Below are positions 44,637 through 54,801 of a stretch of 64,000 nucleotides of DNA, in pieces (within the stretch, counting starts at the first letter, position 1; every line of letters starts with the position of its first letter). Below the pieces are notes generated by a model, which saw only the letters and a list, made by a program, of their open reading frames with translations, was not told where the DNA came from and searched no databases. The stretch is from Aphelidium insulamus. Lineage: Eukaryota > Aphelidiomycota > Aphelidea > Aphelidiaceae. The stretch lies in the NCBI GenBank assembly GCA_036784855.1, contig JAZDSV010000047.1:33307-97306 (forward strand), given 5' to 3'. The translations under genes were made by a program, and so were the position numbers.

Positions 44637-46349
44637 ATGTCTACCACTACGACGGCCACTACCACCCCGGATCTGTGCCGCTCCTCTCGTGCCGCCATGA
44701 GCAGCAGCAGCAGCAATGGTGGCACCGGGTTGAACATCGCGTACCGTGCCCCGGTAGTCACTTCAGCCACCACCGCTATACACGCACCCGCGCCTCTGCT
44801 TGCGCTGCGCAAACTGCCTGGCCTCTGTCTGGGTGACTCGGGAGTGCTGGCTGATCTGCTGGGTGAGGTTGTGGATGATGATGACGCGGAGTGCAGCGCC
44901 ACAGTAGGCGGCGATACCGCCACCGCCGGCATGCAGCATCTGCCCGTCGAACTGCTGGACACTATTTTGCTATACGCGGCCGGCACCACGGACGACGAGA
45001 TGGCCGCACTGGCCCCACTGGCGCGCGTATGTCACCGATGGCGCCACCGTGTGCATGCCGTGGTCTACCGCGAGCCCATGCGATTGTTGGCGCGACACAT
45101 TGACACCACGAAACATCCACACGGCGAGCACCTGCGTCAAGTAGACGAGGATGACGGAGCAGAAGCAGAAGCTGCAGACACCGATGCCGATCACACCGAC
45201 GATGGCGGGGACCGCACCACGCATCAACTGGTGCATCTGAGACGGCTGACGGCCTGGCTGAGCCATTTGCGGCGCCGGCATCGCGGCAACCGCGGCCAGT
45301 CACGGCGCCCGCTCAGTCTGCGCCATCGCTGGCAGTTGCTGGTGCGCCCGTGCCATCTGGCGGCAGTGGGTCGGCACATTGTCGCCATGGACCTGTCGGC
45401 GCTGGAGGCGGCCAATGTCGCCGTGGATGATGTGGCGGTGGCCGCCATTCTGCGCGCCTCGCCCCGCCTGGCACGGCTGAATGTGGCACAGTGCTGGCGG
45501 CTGACGGACGCGGCATTCGTCGATACCGTGGACACTGTGCAACTGCGCCATCTGAATGTGGCCGGGTGCACGCGCCTTACAGACGACACAATGTACTGGC
45601 TGGCGGCGGCGGCACCCCAGCTGCAGTCGGTCAATGTGAAGGAGTGCCAGCTGCTCACCGACGCCGGCATGGCTGCGATGTTCCGCGGCTGCCGACGACT
45701 GCAGCGCGTGCGCATGTGGAATTGTGCCGGTGTGACGGACGAGGCTGTGATCCAGTTGGCGAGCTGCTGTGCCGACACTCTGCTCTGGCTGGATGTGGGC
45801 ATGTGTGCCCGAGTGAGTGATCGCGGTCTGGTGGCTGTGGCGCAGTCTTGCCGTCGCCTACAGTGGCTCGACATATCGCGGCCACCACCACAGCATCCAC
45901 CGAAATCCGCGCATACTGTTTCCACTGCCACAGTCACGGACGCCACTGTGAATGCGTTGGCTGATGGGTGCCGGGAGCTAGAGTTGCTGGACGTGTCCAA
46001 CTGTGCCGAAATAACCGACGAGTCGCTGTGCCATCTGGCCGTGCACGGCACTCACCTGAAATCCTTGTCGCTGAAGGGACTGGACAGGATCACGCGGCAA
46101 AGTATTCTGCAGCTTGGTGAACTGCGTCGCTCTTATCGGCGTCTCATCTGGCTCCAGGCAAGTGACAATTCATTTCTACCTTACACTATTTACATTACAT
46201 TAACCGCACAGATATATAACTGCCGGCATATAACGGGCGCCGTAATCGATGAGATGATACAGCGGCTGAATGACGGGTGGCGCAAGGGACCGTATGATAC
46301 CAGTGTGCACCGTGAGGTGATGAATGGCAAGAGCTGGGACGATCAGTAG
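44637..46349 (+). CDS. F-box and leucine-rich repeat protein
   Basis: The frame is open from 44637. The exact ATG is unsure (44637 or the Met 20 residues later). An F-box lies at about residues 100-145 (MQHLPVELLDTILLYAA...), then a long linker, then at least eight LRRs of the cysteine-containing type (LNVAQCWRLTDAAF, LNVAGCTRLTDDTM, LDVSNCAEITDESL). Such proteins recruit substrates to SCF ubiquitin ligases. The 54-bp segment 46158-46211 has no stop, but it has a CAG|GCAAGT start and an ACAG end. Removing it joins LIWLQ to IYNCRHITGAV, an ideal LRR, so a GC-AG intron is likely. The product is then about 552 residues. The substrate is unknown. Confidence 0.85.
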   Translation: MSTTTTATTTPDLCRSSRAAMSSSSSNGGTGLNIAYRAPVVTSATTAIHAPAPLLALRKLPGLCLGDSGVLADLLGEVVDDDDAECSATVGGDTATAGMQHLPVELLDTILLYAAGTTDDEMAALAPLARVCHRWRHRVHAVVYREPMRLLARHIDTTKHPHGEHLRQVDEDDGAEAEAADTDADHTDDGGDRTTHQLVHLRRLTAWLSHLRRRHRGNRGQSRRPLSLRHRWQLLVRPCHLAAVGRHIVAMDLSALEAANVAVDDVAVAAILRASPRLARLNVAQCWRLTDAAFVDTVDTVQLRHLNVAGCTRLTDDTMYWLAAAAPQLQSVNVKECQLLTDAGMAAMFRGCRRLQRVRMWNCAGVTDEAVIQLASCCADTLLWLDVGMCARVSDRGLVAVAQSCRRLQWLDISRPPPQHPPKSAHTVSTATVTDATVNALADGCRELELLDVSNCAEITDESLCHLAVHGTHLKSLSLKGLDRITRQSILQLGELRRSYRRLIWLQASDNSFLPYTIYITLTAQIYNCRHITGAVIDEMIQRLNDGWRKGPYDTSVHREVMNGKSWDDQ

Positions 46350-46582
46350 TAGTCGACGATGTAATGTAGATTGCACACATGTAGTACGCATAATAGAAGT
46401 TCATTTGCATGTTTGCATGTTGTAGTATTGTTGTCGATTGATGCCACAGATTGCAGCAGTGGCAGGGCCACACATATAATTACAATTACTATGCGTGAAA
46501 AAATGTATGAAAAAACAACAATTATTTTGCTTGCCAGGTTGACCATAACGGTAACGACGAATAGAGAACACCCAAAAAATGT

Positions 46583-46656
46583 AGCAGATCATCGACTCGA
46601 ACGATGGACCTTCGGGTTATGGGCCCGACGCGCTAATCCTACTGCGCCAATCTGCT
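46583..46656 (-). tRNA. tRNA-Met (CAT anticodon)
   Basis: The minus-strand cloverleaf has acceptor AGCAGAT/ATCTGCT, D stem GCGC/GCGC, anticodon stem TCGGG/CCCGA with loop CCCATAA (anticodon CAT), and T stem CATCG/CGATG with loop TTCGAGT. The GGG/CCC anticodon stem, C33 and the A-T first pair are initiator-like. The TTC T-loop start is elongator-like, since eukaryotic initiators usually have A54. I therefore call the amino acid but leave the type open. Confidence 0.88.
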
Positions 46657-46862
46657 TGATGAACAGGGGCATCGATTAATTGTTTTTGATACAATAGCTA
46701 TGACACGTAGGGAAACAGTTACGTTATATTTAGAGACGTTATAGTGACATGCATTTACTTGCATGTAGGCTGCGGAATTTAAAGGAACCTGGGCTGAGCT
46801 AGCCGTACGTTCATTCGTTTTGTTCTTGTTTATTACTTTTGAACTGTCTGTGTAACACATCT

Positions 46863-46963
46863 GGACATCTCTGAGTCAGAGATGTCCATCGTTTCATAGT
46901 CAGAGACTCTGACTATGCACTGCCACATGTGCCAGAGTCGTATTTGGCAGTACTACTCTGGCA
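46863..46963. repeat. Cluster of three inverted repeats
   Basis: Two perfect palindromes stand next to each other: 46863-46887 (12-bp arms around one base, starting GGACATCTCTGA) and 46895-46917 (11-bp arms, starting CATAGTCAGAG). A third pair (TGCCAGAGT at 46930-46938 and ACTCTGGCA at 46955-46963) follows. The cluster lies in the 1-kb gene-free spacer 46350-47383, which otherwise holds the tRNA-Met gene, AT-rich sequence and the promoter of the RRM gene. Confidence 0.85.
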
Positions 46964-47383
46964 TGGTTTAGCTGCTGTGAGACAATCGAATCGTGGCACG
47001 TCCACTGCTCAGAGCTGATACACAATGAACGTATTTTCTGTCCACCGCGAGGCAATCTGACCGCGATGAGTAATGCAACCGTCATAATCATGCGGCCGTT
47101 CACGCAAAGAGAACGCCTCCACACCTCCACGTCACCGCCGCCGAGTCAAATTGACGAACAGACCAGACAATGATGATGATGCATGGTGCGCCGGCGACTC
47201 GTCATCGCCGTTCACTTCTGCTCTGTGCGCGCAGCTGGCTATAAAATCGTGGCTGGGTGTGGCTGAATCCTGATACTGTTGTGGCTTGCACGTGGCACGT
47301 GGCACTCAAGAAGCATATCGTAGCAGCAGCACCAGTCGCAGTGGCAGCATCATTGCAGGCAGAGTATAGCATTGCGTAGTGGC

Positions 47384-49230
47384 ATGGTTATCGAGTTGGC
47401 AGCACCCGGTGGCGCCAGCTTGGCCGTGGAGAGTGATGCCGCTGCCACGACTGGCTGGGGCGACGAGCAGAGCGCACCCAGACAGCAGCGGCAGCAGAGT
47501 CAAGACCCATCCAGCGGCGGCGACAGCGACCTGGCATACGCACTGGACTTTGGCCAGATGGAGCCGCGTCGCTGCACCCCCAAATCAGACCCGGACGCCT
47601 GTCTGTTTGTGGCCAGGTGCGATACATGTATCGATATAAACATATGAATGTGCGATAATGCTGTCTACCTATGTGCTGCAGATACTTTGTATATATATGA
47701 ACATGTATTGACACTGATGACATACATTTAGCTTGTCGGCGGCACGCACGGAAGAACAGCTGCAGCAGTCCGTGACAGAGCACTTTGAGCCGTATGGAAA
47801 GCTGGTGCACGTCAAGGTGCTGTCCGACTGGGCCAAGCGCCCGTACGCATTTGTCCAGTTCGAGGCGGAGGCCGAGGCTCTGCGCGCCATGCAAGCCGCG
47901 CAGAACAGCCAGCTGGACGGGCGCCGCATCCGCATCGAGCGCGCCCACGTCAACCGCACCCTGTTCCTGGCAAAGTTCAGTAAACGCGCCTCCGCGGAGG
48001 ATCTGCGCGCGCTCCTCGACCGCTTCGGCCCCGTGGAGGAGATGTCGGTGCTGCAGCAGCAGCAGCAGCATTCGTCGTCGTCATCGTCGTCGGTGCACCA
48101 GCGCGGCACGCAGAGCAAGGGATGCGGCTTCGTGAAGTTTCGGTACCGCGAGGACGCCATCCATGCGTTCACCGTGCTGCGCTCCCACTCCAAGTGGGTC
48201 GTGGAGTGGGCGGCGTCCAACAATGCCGAGACAGGGCCGTCAACATCGACATCGACAACGACGACGACACGCACCACCTCTCCCGACATCGTGGACCCGT
48301 GCAGCGTGTTTGTCGGCGGGCTGGGCGCCGACGCGGGCGGACAGGACGACGAGGCGCAGCTGGCCGAACTGTTTGCCCAGTACGGCCACGTGCTGGAGTG
48401 TGATGTCATTAGCCGAGGTTTGTGAAGAGCGTCACCGGTGCACTTACGCTCAACAGTGCCGTGCAGCCCAGCCGGGAGCGTCGTTCGCCTTTGTGCGCTT
48501 CGAGAGTGAGGAGGAGGCCCGGCGCGCGGTCACGGGCGAGAATGGCCGCGAGTGGCACGGCAGTGTGCTGCGCGTGCATCTGCGTCAGGTGCCGCGGCAT
48601 CGCATGGACCGGCGCGCCACTGCACCGGCCACCTGCTCCCGACAGTGGCGGCGCAGTGATGACAATGCTGGAGGGGGACGCATGGCCCGTCATGCATCCA
48701 TGCCGTCGGCGGTACCGCTTGGCGCCATGATGATGGGCGGCCCGTTGCAGCAACCGCGCACGCTCCATGACAGTGGCGAAGAAGTGGTGGACGAGATGGC
48801 GGACCAGATGGCCGCATGGATGATGCCATACTACCCGACACCGACCATGTACGACCCGAGTGTCCCGCAGCCACCATACCCACTGATGGGCGACACACCG
48901 GCCATGATGCAGCCGTACATGGTGCCGGCAGCAGCGATGGCCGCGACACAACAACAATCCGGCTACCCGCCGTACGCCGTGATGCCAGTGGCCATGTCGC
49001 CGGGTGGGAGCGGCGGCGGCGACGAAACACCGCCCGTAATGATGCAATGGTACTATCCCGTCATGTACAATGCTGCATCGGTGTACGGCGGCTACGGCGG
49101 CGGCGGCAATGACATGCAGCAGCCATACATGTCTGCCACTACAGCTGAAGAGATGCTGCACCCTGAAGGCGATGCCGAGAATGCAACTGATTATTCGGCG
49201 ACAACTCCTCTTACAAAACCCACTCGATAA
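47384..49230 (+). CDS. RRM RNA-binding protein, Rim4-like
   Basis: Three exons (47384-47616, 47732-48417, 48467-49230) give 560 residues. The first junction creates CLFVASLSAARTEEQLQQSV, and the domain continues with VHVKVLSDWAKRPYAFVQF. This motif set, including the WAKRPYAFVQF and VNRTLFLAKF stretches, resembles fungal Rim4-type proteins. A second RRM is interrupted by a Gln run then a Ser run coded by CAG and TCG repeats (about 48051-48095). A third RRM starts CSVFVGGLGADAGG and resumes after the second intron with FAFVRFESEEEARRAV. The C-terminal 200 residues are Met/Pro/Gly/Gln-rich and disordered-looking. Yeast Rim4 represses translation in meiosis; a similar role here is only suggested. 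Confidence 0.78.
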
Positions 49231-49567
49231 CTTTGTGTGTCCCAGTGTTCCCAAAATAGATGTGTATAGGTATGTTTTTCAACGCTATGTATGTATATAT
49301 GTATGTATGTAGTAGGAACTGTTGGATACGAACTATGGGTGGGCATGTAGCTGCAGTGGCCAATAGTGTGTGAACAATAAGTGAAGTGACCGTTTGTTAT
49401 GCAGCCAACGTGGTAGCTCACGTCATGTAATGTGCAATGAGTGAGTGCTATGGAGTTGATGGCCATAGCTGGCCGCTCATTCAACGGCTGCCGACGCGTA
49501 CTTCAACAACTATTCTTATACGATTGACTACGATGATAAACCTTGATATTGTCCACAGATATGTATT
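49231..49567. other. Intergenic between convergent genes, no gene seen
   Basis: About 340 bases between the stop of the RRM gene and the stop of the isochorismatase-like gene. It has a TATGTATG-type simple repeat at about 49290-49312 and nothing else recognisable. Confidence 0.5.
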
Positions 49568-49789
49568 TCACAGGTGCGCATCGCCTGGCTGTTCAGCGGG
49601 CGGCAAGAGAGAGTTGCGCAGCGGGTGCGCCTGCATACGCTTGACCAGCGCGCTTACTGCCTTAAAGTGCGGGTGTGTGGCATCGCCCAGCAGTTCAAAC
49701 AGTACAGACTCGCTGGTGGTCAGCACGCAGCCTTCCTGTCGCAACCTCTGCCAGATGTCAAAATAGTACATATACATACACACACACGT

Positions 49790-49820
<31 letters not shown>

Positions 49821-50385
49821 GACTACATACCTGCATGGCCACGCGAGTCTCGGCCGGGTGACTGGAACTGCAGCCATCCACCACCACGTAGACACCGCGC
49901 GACTCGGCACGCAGATCAAGCGCCGTATTCAGCACGCACACATGGCTCTCAATGCCAAACAGAATCACGTTGCTGCACTTGCTGCCACGCAACCACTGCC
50001 GCACCTCGGCCGTGCACATGGAGAACTGCGTCTTTTGCGCGGTGAGTGCGGCGTGGCCCGTCTGCAGCTCCGCCACGGTGTCGCCCAGTGCTGAACGTAA
50101 GTACACATAGACAAGCGTGCATATGCAGTTAACAGACCTTTGGGATACTGCTCCGTCACCACCAGTGGCATCTGCAGAATGCGGCCGGCCTCAATCTGCC
50201 TCAATGAACATATACATATGCAGAGAATATTCGCGCACCAGGTGCTGCGCCGTGGCCACCACTGCCGGAAAGTTGTGGATGGTGGCACGGAACCGGTCCT
50301 GGATATCGCAGCAGAACATGGCGGTGGTGGCTGGAGACATGGAGCGCCTCACTGCGGCGCTGGCAGCCGCGGTAATCGCGCTCAT
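49568..50385 (-). CDS. Isochorismatase-like hydrolase, ISOC1/2 type
   Basis: Four exons (50385-50239, 50195-50138, 50090-49831, 49747-49568) give 214 residues. The cysteine hydrolase triad positions are visible: Asp in FCCDIQDRFR, Lys in TAQKTQFSM and Cys in GIESHVCVLNTALDL. The second and third junctions build VVTEQYPKALGDTVAEL, the usual TEQYPKxLG motif of eukaryotic ISOC proteins. LTTSESVLFELLGDATHPHF is the family C-terminal motif. The third intron (49748-49830) contains a (TA)n and (GT)n simple-repeat run. The physiological substrate of ISOC proteins is not established. A mitochondrial or cytosolic location cannot be settled; the N-terminus is Ala/Ser/Arg-rich. Confidence 0.9.
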
Positions 50386-50471
50386 TGTATTTTATTACTT
50401 TGTAATGACGTGCCTGTTAAATACTTGCCTGGATAAGTTAATAATTATATAATAATCTCCTCTGTGCGACT

Positions 50472-50959
50472 CTATTGAGTGAGGTCCACGTCCTCCTTGG
50501 GCACAAACGGATCGTCACAGAGCGGGAAATTGTCACAGTGTTCGCTGTATTGTATCCGTTTCTCGGTTACTTCCTTGAAACAGAACTGCCGCAACAGAGT
50601 TGAAACTGGGCCAGGTAGTGATTTCAAGAATGGATACACGCCGCAAGTGCGTCCGCCAAGTAGCAGCCTGGTACGGGTAACCTGGGCTGTTCACTGCAAG
50701 ACTGCAAGCGGCGCATGCAGGCTCGCCGTGGATTCCGTGAGTTTAAACAGGTATTTTTATGCATATATGCATAAATATACGTGTTTAAACTTTTCTTGTG
50801 TCATTGCAACGATCTTGCTGTACAATCAAATGCTCTTGGAGGGGATGCGCTTGGAAGAGCCGGACATCCCTGTGCAATGTAGATGTATTAGTACATTGAG
50901 TTTATATGTTCGCTCTGCGTACCCTTGCCGGCGCGGTTCTCGTGCTGCTTGCCCGTCAT
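50472..50959 (-). CDS. Small hypothetical protein (C-terminal exon supported)
   Basis: The last exon 50681-50472 follows a GCCCAG acceptor and encodes about 69 residues with a very protein-like sequence: LLLGGRTCGVYPFLKSLPGP, a helical FCFKEVTEKR part and CDNFPLCDDPFVPKED near the end. An ATG at 50959 (MTGKQHENRAGK) followed by a GT donor may be the first exon, and a middle exon near 50870-50820 is likely, but I cannot fix those junctions. The paired cysteines and small size recall small mitochondrial assembly factors; that is only an impression. It is head-to-head with nothing, and 90 bases from the isochorismatase-like gene start on the same strand. Confidence 0.45.
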
Positions 50960-51181
50960 GTTCGCAACATGCGGTTAAAGAAGCCGGCTAAAACCACCAT
51001 ACAATACTGGCCAGACCGGTGAGACTAAGCATTGGTATACAAATCGGACCCAGGCTGCTTTGTATATAGAGTAAATAGTCTAGTTGTATATAACAGCTAG
51101 TATGTTTTCGGGTCTATTATATTCGCCGTACAGCGTGGTGGTGCAGTGTAATACATTTAAAAGTGCACTATACAGGTAGTA

Positions 51182-54100
51182 TCACGAATGCCCAGCGCCA
51201 TCCTGTTCCAACGACAGAGTGGCCGTCTGTGCTTCAGGTGATGGGTGCGTGACCACGAGGTCTGGTATTGAAGGTGTAGCTGTGTCTGTCCTTGTTGCCA
51301 ACCTGTTACTAGCACTACCACTGCCATCACCGCTAGTCTGTACAACCTGCGCGGATGCAACTGCCGGCGTGGGCGTGGGTGTCGGCGTAGGTGACCGACT
51401 GGGAACATCGGGTGCCAGCAGAGAGGCCACCGCCGGTGCCTTGTCATTGCCGACACTGTGCCGTTGTTTTCTTATGCCGCGGCGAAACATCTTTGATATG
51501 CCGGCCTTGATGGACGAGTGGGTGCTGGACAGCGGAGACTTTGTGCCATCGCCGCGTCGAGTGTCCCCGCCACCACCGTCGTCTTCCGATTCATTATCAT
51601 TGCCGTCGCCACCGTGTCCATCCGCGGAATCTACGGTGGTTCGTCGGCGGAATATCGAGGAGCCGTCCGTGGCATTTGTGCCGTTGGACGATGACAATGG
51701 CGACGACGAGGTGTCGCCGGCGGTCAGACTGCGTCCCGAGAGACGATGTGGCCGCCCAGGCTGCGATGCAGAATCAGCGACAGCGCCATCCAGGCTGGTG
51801 GCATTAAGCAGACGTAGCAGCACCGGGTCCAGATTGAACAGGAACTCGTTGGCGCCCGCTCCCGCCATCATTGTGCTCGACGAGTCCATGGCAGATGCCA
51901 CCCCGTTATTTCGCCGCTGTAGCGTGGCTACAATAAAGGTGTTAAGAGAAGAGATATATATATTAGTGCAACAGAAACAGCAATAACGGAATACTAACCA
52001 AACCAAATGTGGTCCACGTCTGCCGGTTCAATGTTGCACTTGAGGCCGAGATCCATTGGTGTGTCGCCGTGATCGTTCTTGATGGCGGCCGACGCGCCCT
52101 TCTTCAACAGCAGCCGGAATATCTCCAGCTGTTTGCGGCTGATCGCCTCGTGCAGCGCGGTCCAGCCCCGCTCCCCGCGCGCATTCAACAGCGTGCTGTC
52201 GGCCGTGTCAAAGTGCAGCAGCACATTCACCAGGTCAATGTTGCCGGCGCGCACGGCCAGGTGCAGGGCGGTGGCGCCGCGCGGGTCCTGCTGCAACAGA
52301 TCGGCCGTCCCCGACTTCAGTATGTACACGGTGGTCTCGAGGTGTTGCTGGATGAGCAGGGAGACGGTGTCCTTGGTGACGGCGGACGGGCCGCTGCCAC
52401 TGCTGCCGCGCGAGTAGTGCATCAGGGATGAGGGGGCGGTGGAGGCGGATGTCTGCGAGGCGGACCGGGTGAGCGGCGCAGAGGCCGAGGCCGACAGCGA
52501 CGAGGAGAACGGGGTGGATATGGCGGCGGCGAATGCGTTTGTTTTGCGCGGCTTGTTGGTGCTCATGCGCTTCAGCAGTGCCACCAGCGTTGGGCGGTGC
52601 GTGACGGCCACTGCAAAGGCCATCGGCAGCACAAATCGACTGCGCTTCCACGCATCCACCGGAGCCACCGATGATATGGAGCCTTGGAGCGAAGACTGCG
52701 CGGTCAGCTGGCTGCCAAATGACTGCGTGTGGCTGTGCGTGACTGCGGATTTCATGTTGACGCCGCCGGCAATGCTCGAGTGGCTGCCCTTGTCCGCGGC
52801 AGATTGTATGGACGCCGGTTCGCTGCGTGTGGCCTCTGGTCTGATGCCCAGTTTCCTCTTGGCGGCCATTGATGCAGCGCCACCGCCAGTTATAGCCTGC
52901 TGTCTGAAATCCGAGAACGAGTTGCCCGGCGTGCCGTCCGACTGGTACGCGGCAATCGCACGCTGTGGCAGAGAGAGTAGCGGTACCAGCTGGGCACCGC
53001 CATCTACATCACTACTGGCAGCAGGCGGAGGAATGGCAGGAATGTGGTGCGGCTCTCCGCCCGCAAACAGATTCTTCAGTCGCGACAACATGCACAACTG
53101 TTCCCAGTGCAGCCCTATCCACGGGTCGGCGCCGTACTCCAACAGTGCCAGCAGCACTCGGAACCGGTTCGGGTGCATGGCGGCAATGTGCAGCGGTGTC
53201 AATCCATTCCACGAACAGTTTACATTAGCCCCGAGCTGTTCATGTAAATAAAGTGTGTGTGTGTATAGAACACAACTTGCCTTGATCATGAAGCGAACAA
53301 CGGTTTCCATGCCGAGTGCCACGGCGAGCATAAAGTAGTTGGGAAAGAGCGCCGTGTTGATGTTTCCAGCAGCGGCAAGACTGTTTGAAGGGCCAACGGC
53401 GCCACCGCCATTATTAAAATGGTTGGCAGCCACTTTTAGCCGCGTGCTGGCCTTGACCCAATATATGGGTGCAGTCAAGTCGGCAGGGAATCCGCGGTCA
53501 AGCATGAGCAGCACCGGTTTCTCCATCTGTCGCGCTAGAGCGGCCATGAACAGCGAGTGAGCTTCCATAGGAAACTTTTTCCTCAACAGCTTCCGGGTCA
53601 AGTCGGCCACAAGCTGCGCGGCCAGCTCTTCATCGCCATCGTGCACGGCCAACCCGGCCAAGTGGAATGTTACTATCAATTAATTAGCTATTATCTCAAC
53701 TCATAATATATCTATATGTAGCTCTGATAAAAAGACACCGTCAAGTACGAACCTGCGGGAGAGCGACGGGGTTTTGGCTTGGTGCGGCCGGTAAACACGC
53801 TGAGACGGCTGCCAATAAGGCGTTTGGACTTGGACTGCGTGCGTCGTTTGAAGGGCAAATCAAGGTCCTTGGACTTGACGCGCGGTGCATCTACAGTGCA
53901 TATGTCAGAGAGAAATGAATAGAGTTCCATATAAGAAGAGACATCTAACAGACGTGTATGTAACTCACCTTTCGGTAGTTTGCGCCGCTCAAAGTCGTCC
54001 ACCACCAGACCGGCGTCGGCCAGTTTCTTTGTCTGCTGTCGTAGGTGTACAAGCTGCAGACGCTGCCTGGCCGGGTGCACATCTTGCAGTTTGAACAAGG

Positions 54101-54335
54101 CGACTGGTAGTGGCGGTGGTGACGCGGACTGTGACGGCCGGCTGTGCGTGCCAATAGAGCTGTCGCGATCCGGCAGTGCCGGTGGTGCTACTGGAGGTGC
54201 TACTGGTGGTACCGGCGGCGATGGCTGGAGTGATGTATGCTGTTGCTGTGGCTGCGGTGACTGCAATGATGATGTAGAGGAGGGCTGCAGTGGTTCCAAT
54301 GGAGGCTGCTGTGGCGGTGGCGGTGTTGGATCCAT
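51182..54335 (-). CDS. Ankyrin-repeat protein with long disordered tails
   Basis: Five exons (54335-53969, 53890-53753, 53672-53281, 53235-51999, 51927-51182) give 959 residues with consistent phase. The N-terminus is Pro/Gln-rich, followed by a basic region. Ankyrin repeats occur in two blocks: around LGANVNCSWNGLTPLHIAAM, and later DPRGATALHLAVRAGNIDLV then ERGWTALHEAISRKQLEIF. Between them lies a Ser/Ala-rich low-complexity stretch. The C-terminal exon is acidic, Ser/Thr/Pro-rich, with a PTPTPTPTP run. The third intron 53236-53280 begins AAG|GCAAGT and contains no stop; its removal joins FMIK to LGANVN as ankyrin repeats require, so a GC-AG intron is likely. No enzyme domain is seen. It is probably a scaffold or signalling adaptor. 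Confidence 0.82.
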
Positions 54336-54801
54336 CTTTGCGCGGTGGCAATTTTGGAATGTGAGACAATTGTGCGCCGACGGTGCTTTACACTTGGTGG
54401 GCAATTGTCGGCTCTGTTTATCTACATAAGTGTGCCTTGATCTATGCCTTCATCTTGATGTCTCCATCTGTCACATGCTTATCCATCGGTAAATATTATT
54501 GCAGTAACTTTGTTCTTCCTTGAATAAAGCATCGGCTGGCTACTAAGAGATTGTGCCAGTAACACACATTTAAGGCTAGCTTACCATCGCTAAGGACTCA
54601 CCATACTCAAATTGCTCGACATGATCAAGTTTAACAATTTATACGCTCGCCTACTAAAATTTATTTCCTGCAAAGACAAATCATTCGGACGCCGAATAAC
54701 TAATATTCACAAGTGAAGGAAACCGTAGATGTATTGATTTGAGTATTGCTGTGTATAGTGAAGGCGTATCTCAGTATTACACTGCTCGTTTCCCACTGCA
54801 C
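54336..54801. other. Intergenic, no gene seen
   Basis: About 465 AT-rich bases between the ankyrin gene start and the 3' end of the two-repeat secreted protein, both on the minus strand. No exon-like frame or notable repeat. Confidence 0.5.

Noticed and set aside
50479-50991. Plus-strand 170-residue frame
   Set aside because: The minus strand holds a more protein-like exon after a proper acceptor; the plus frame has poor composition and no motif.
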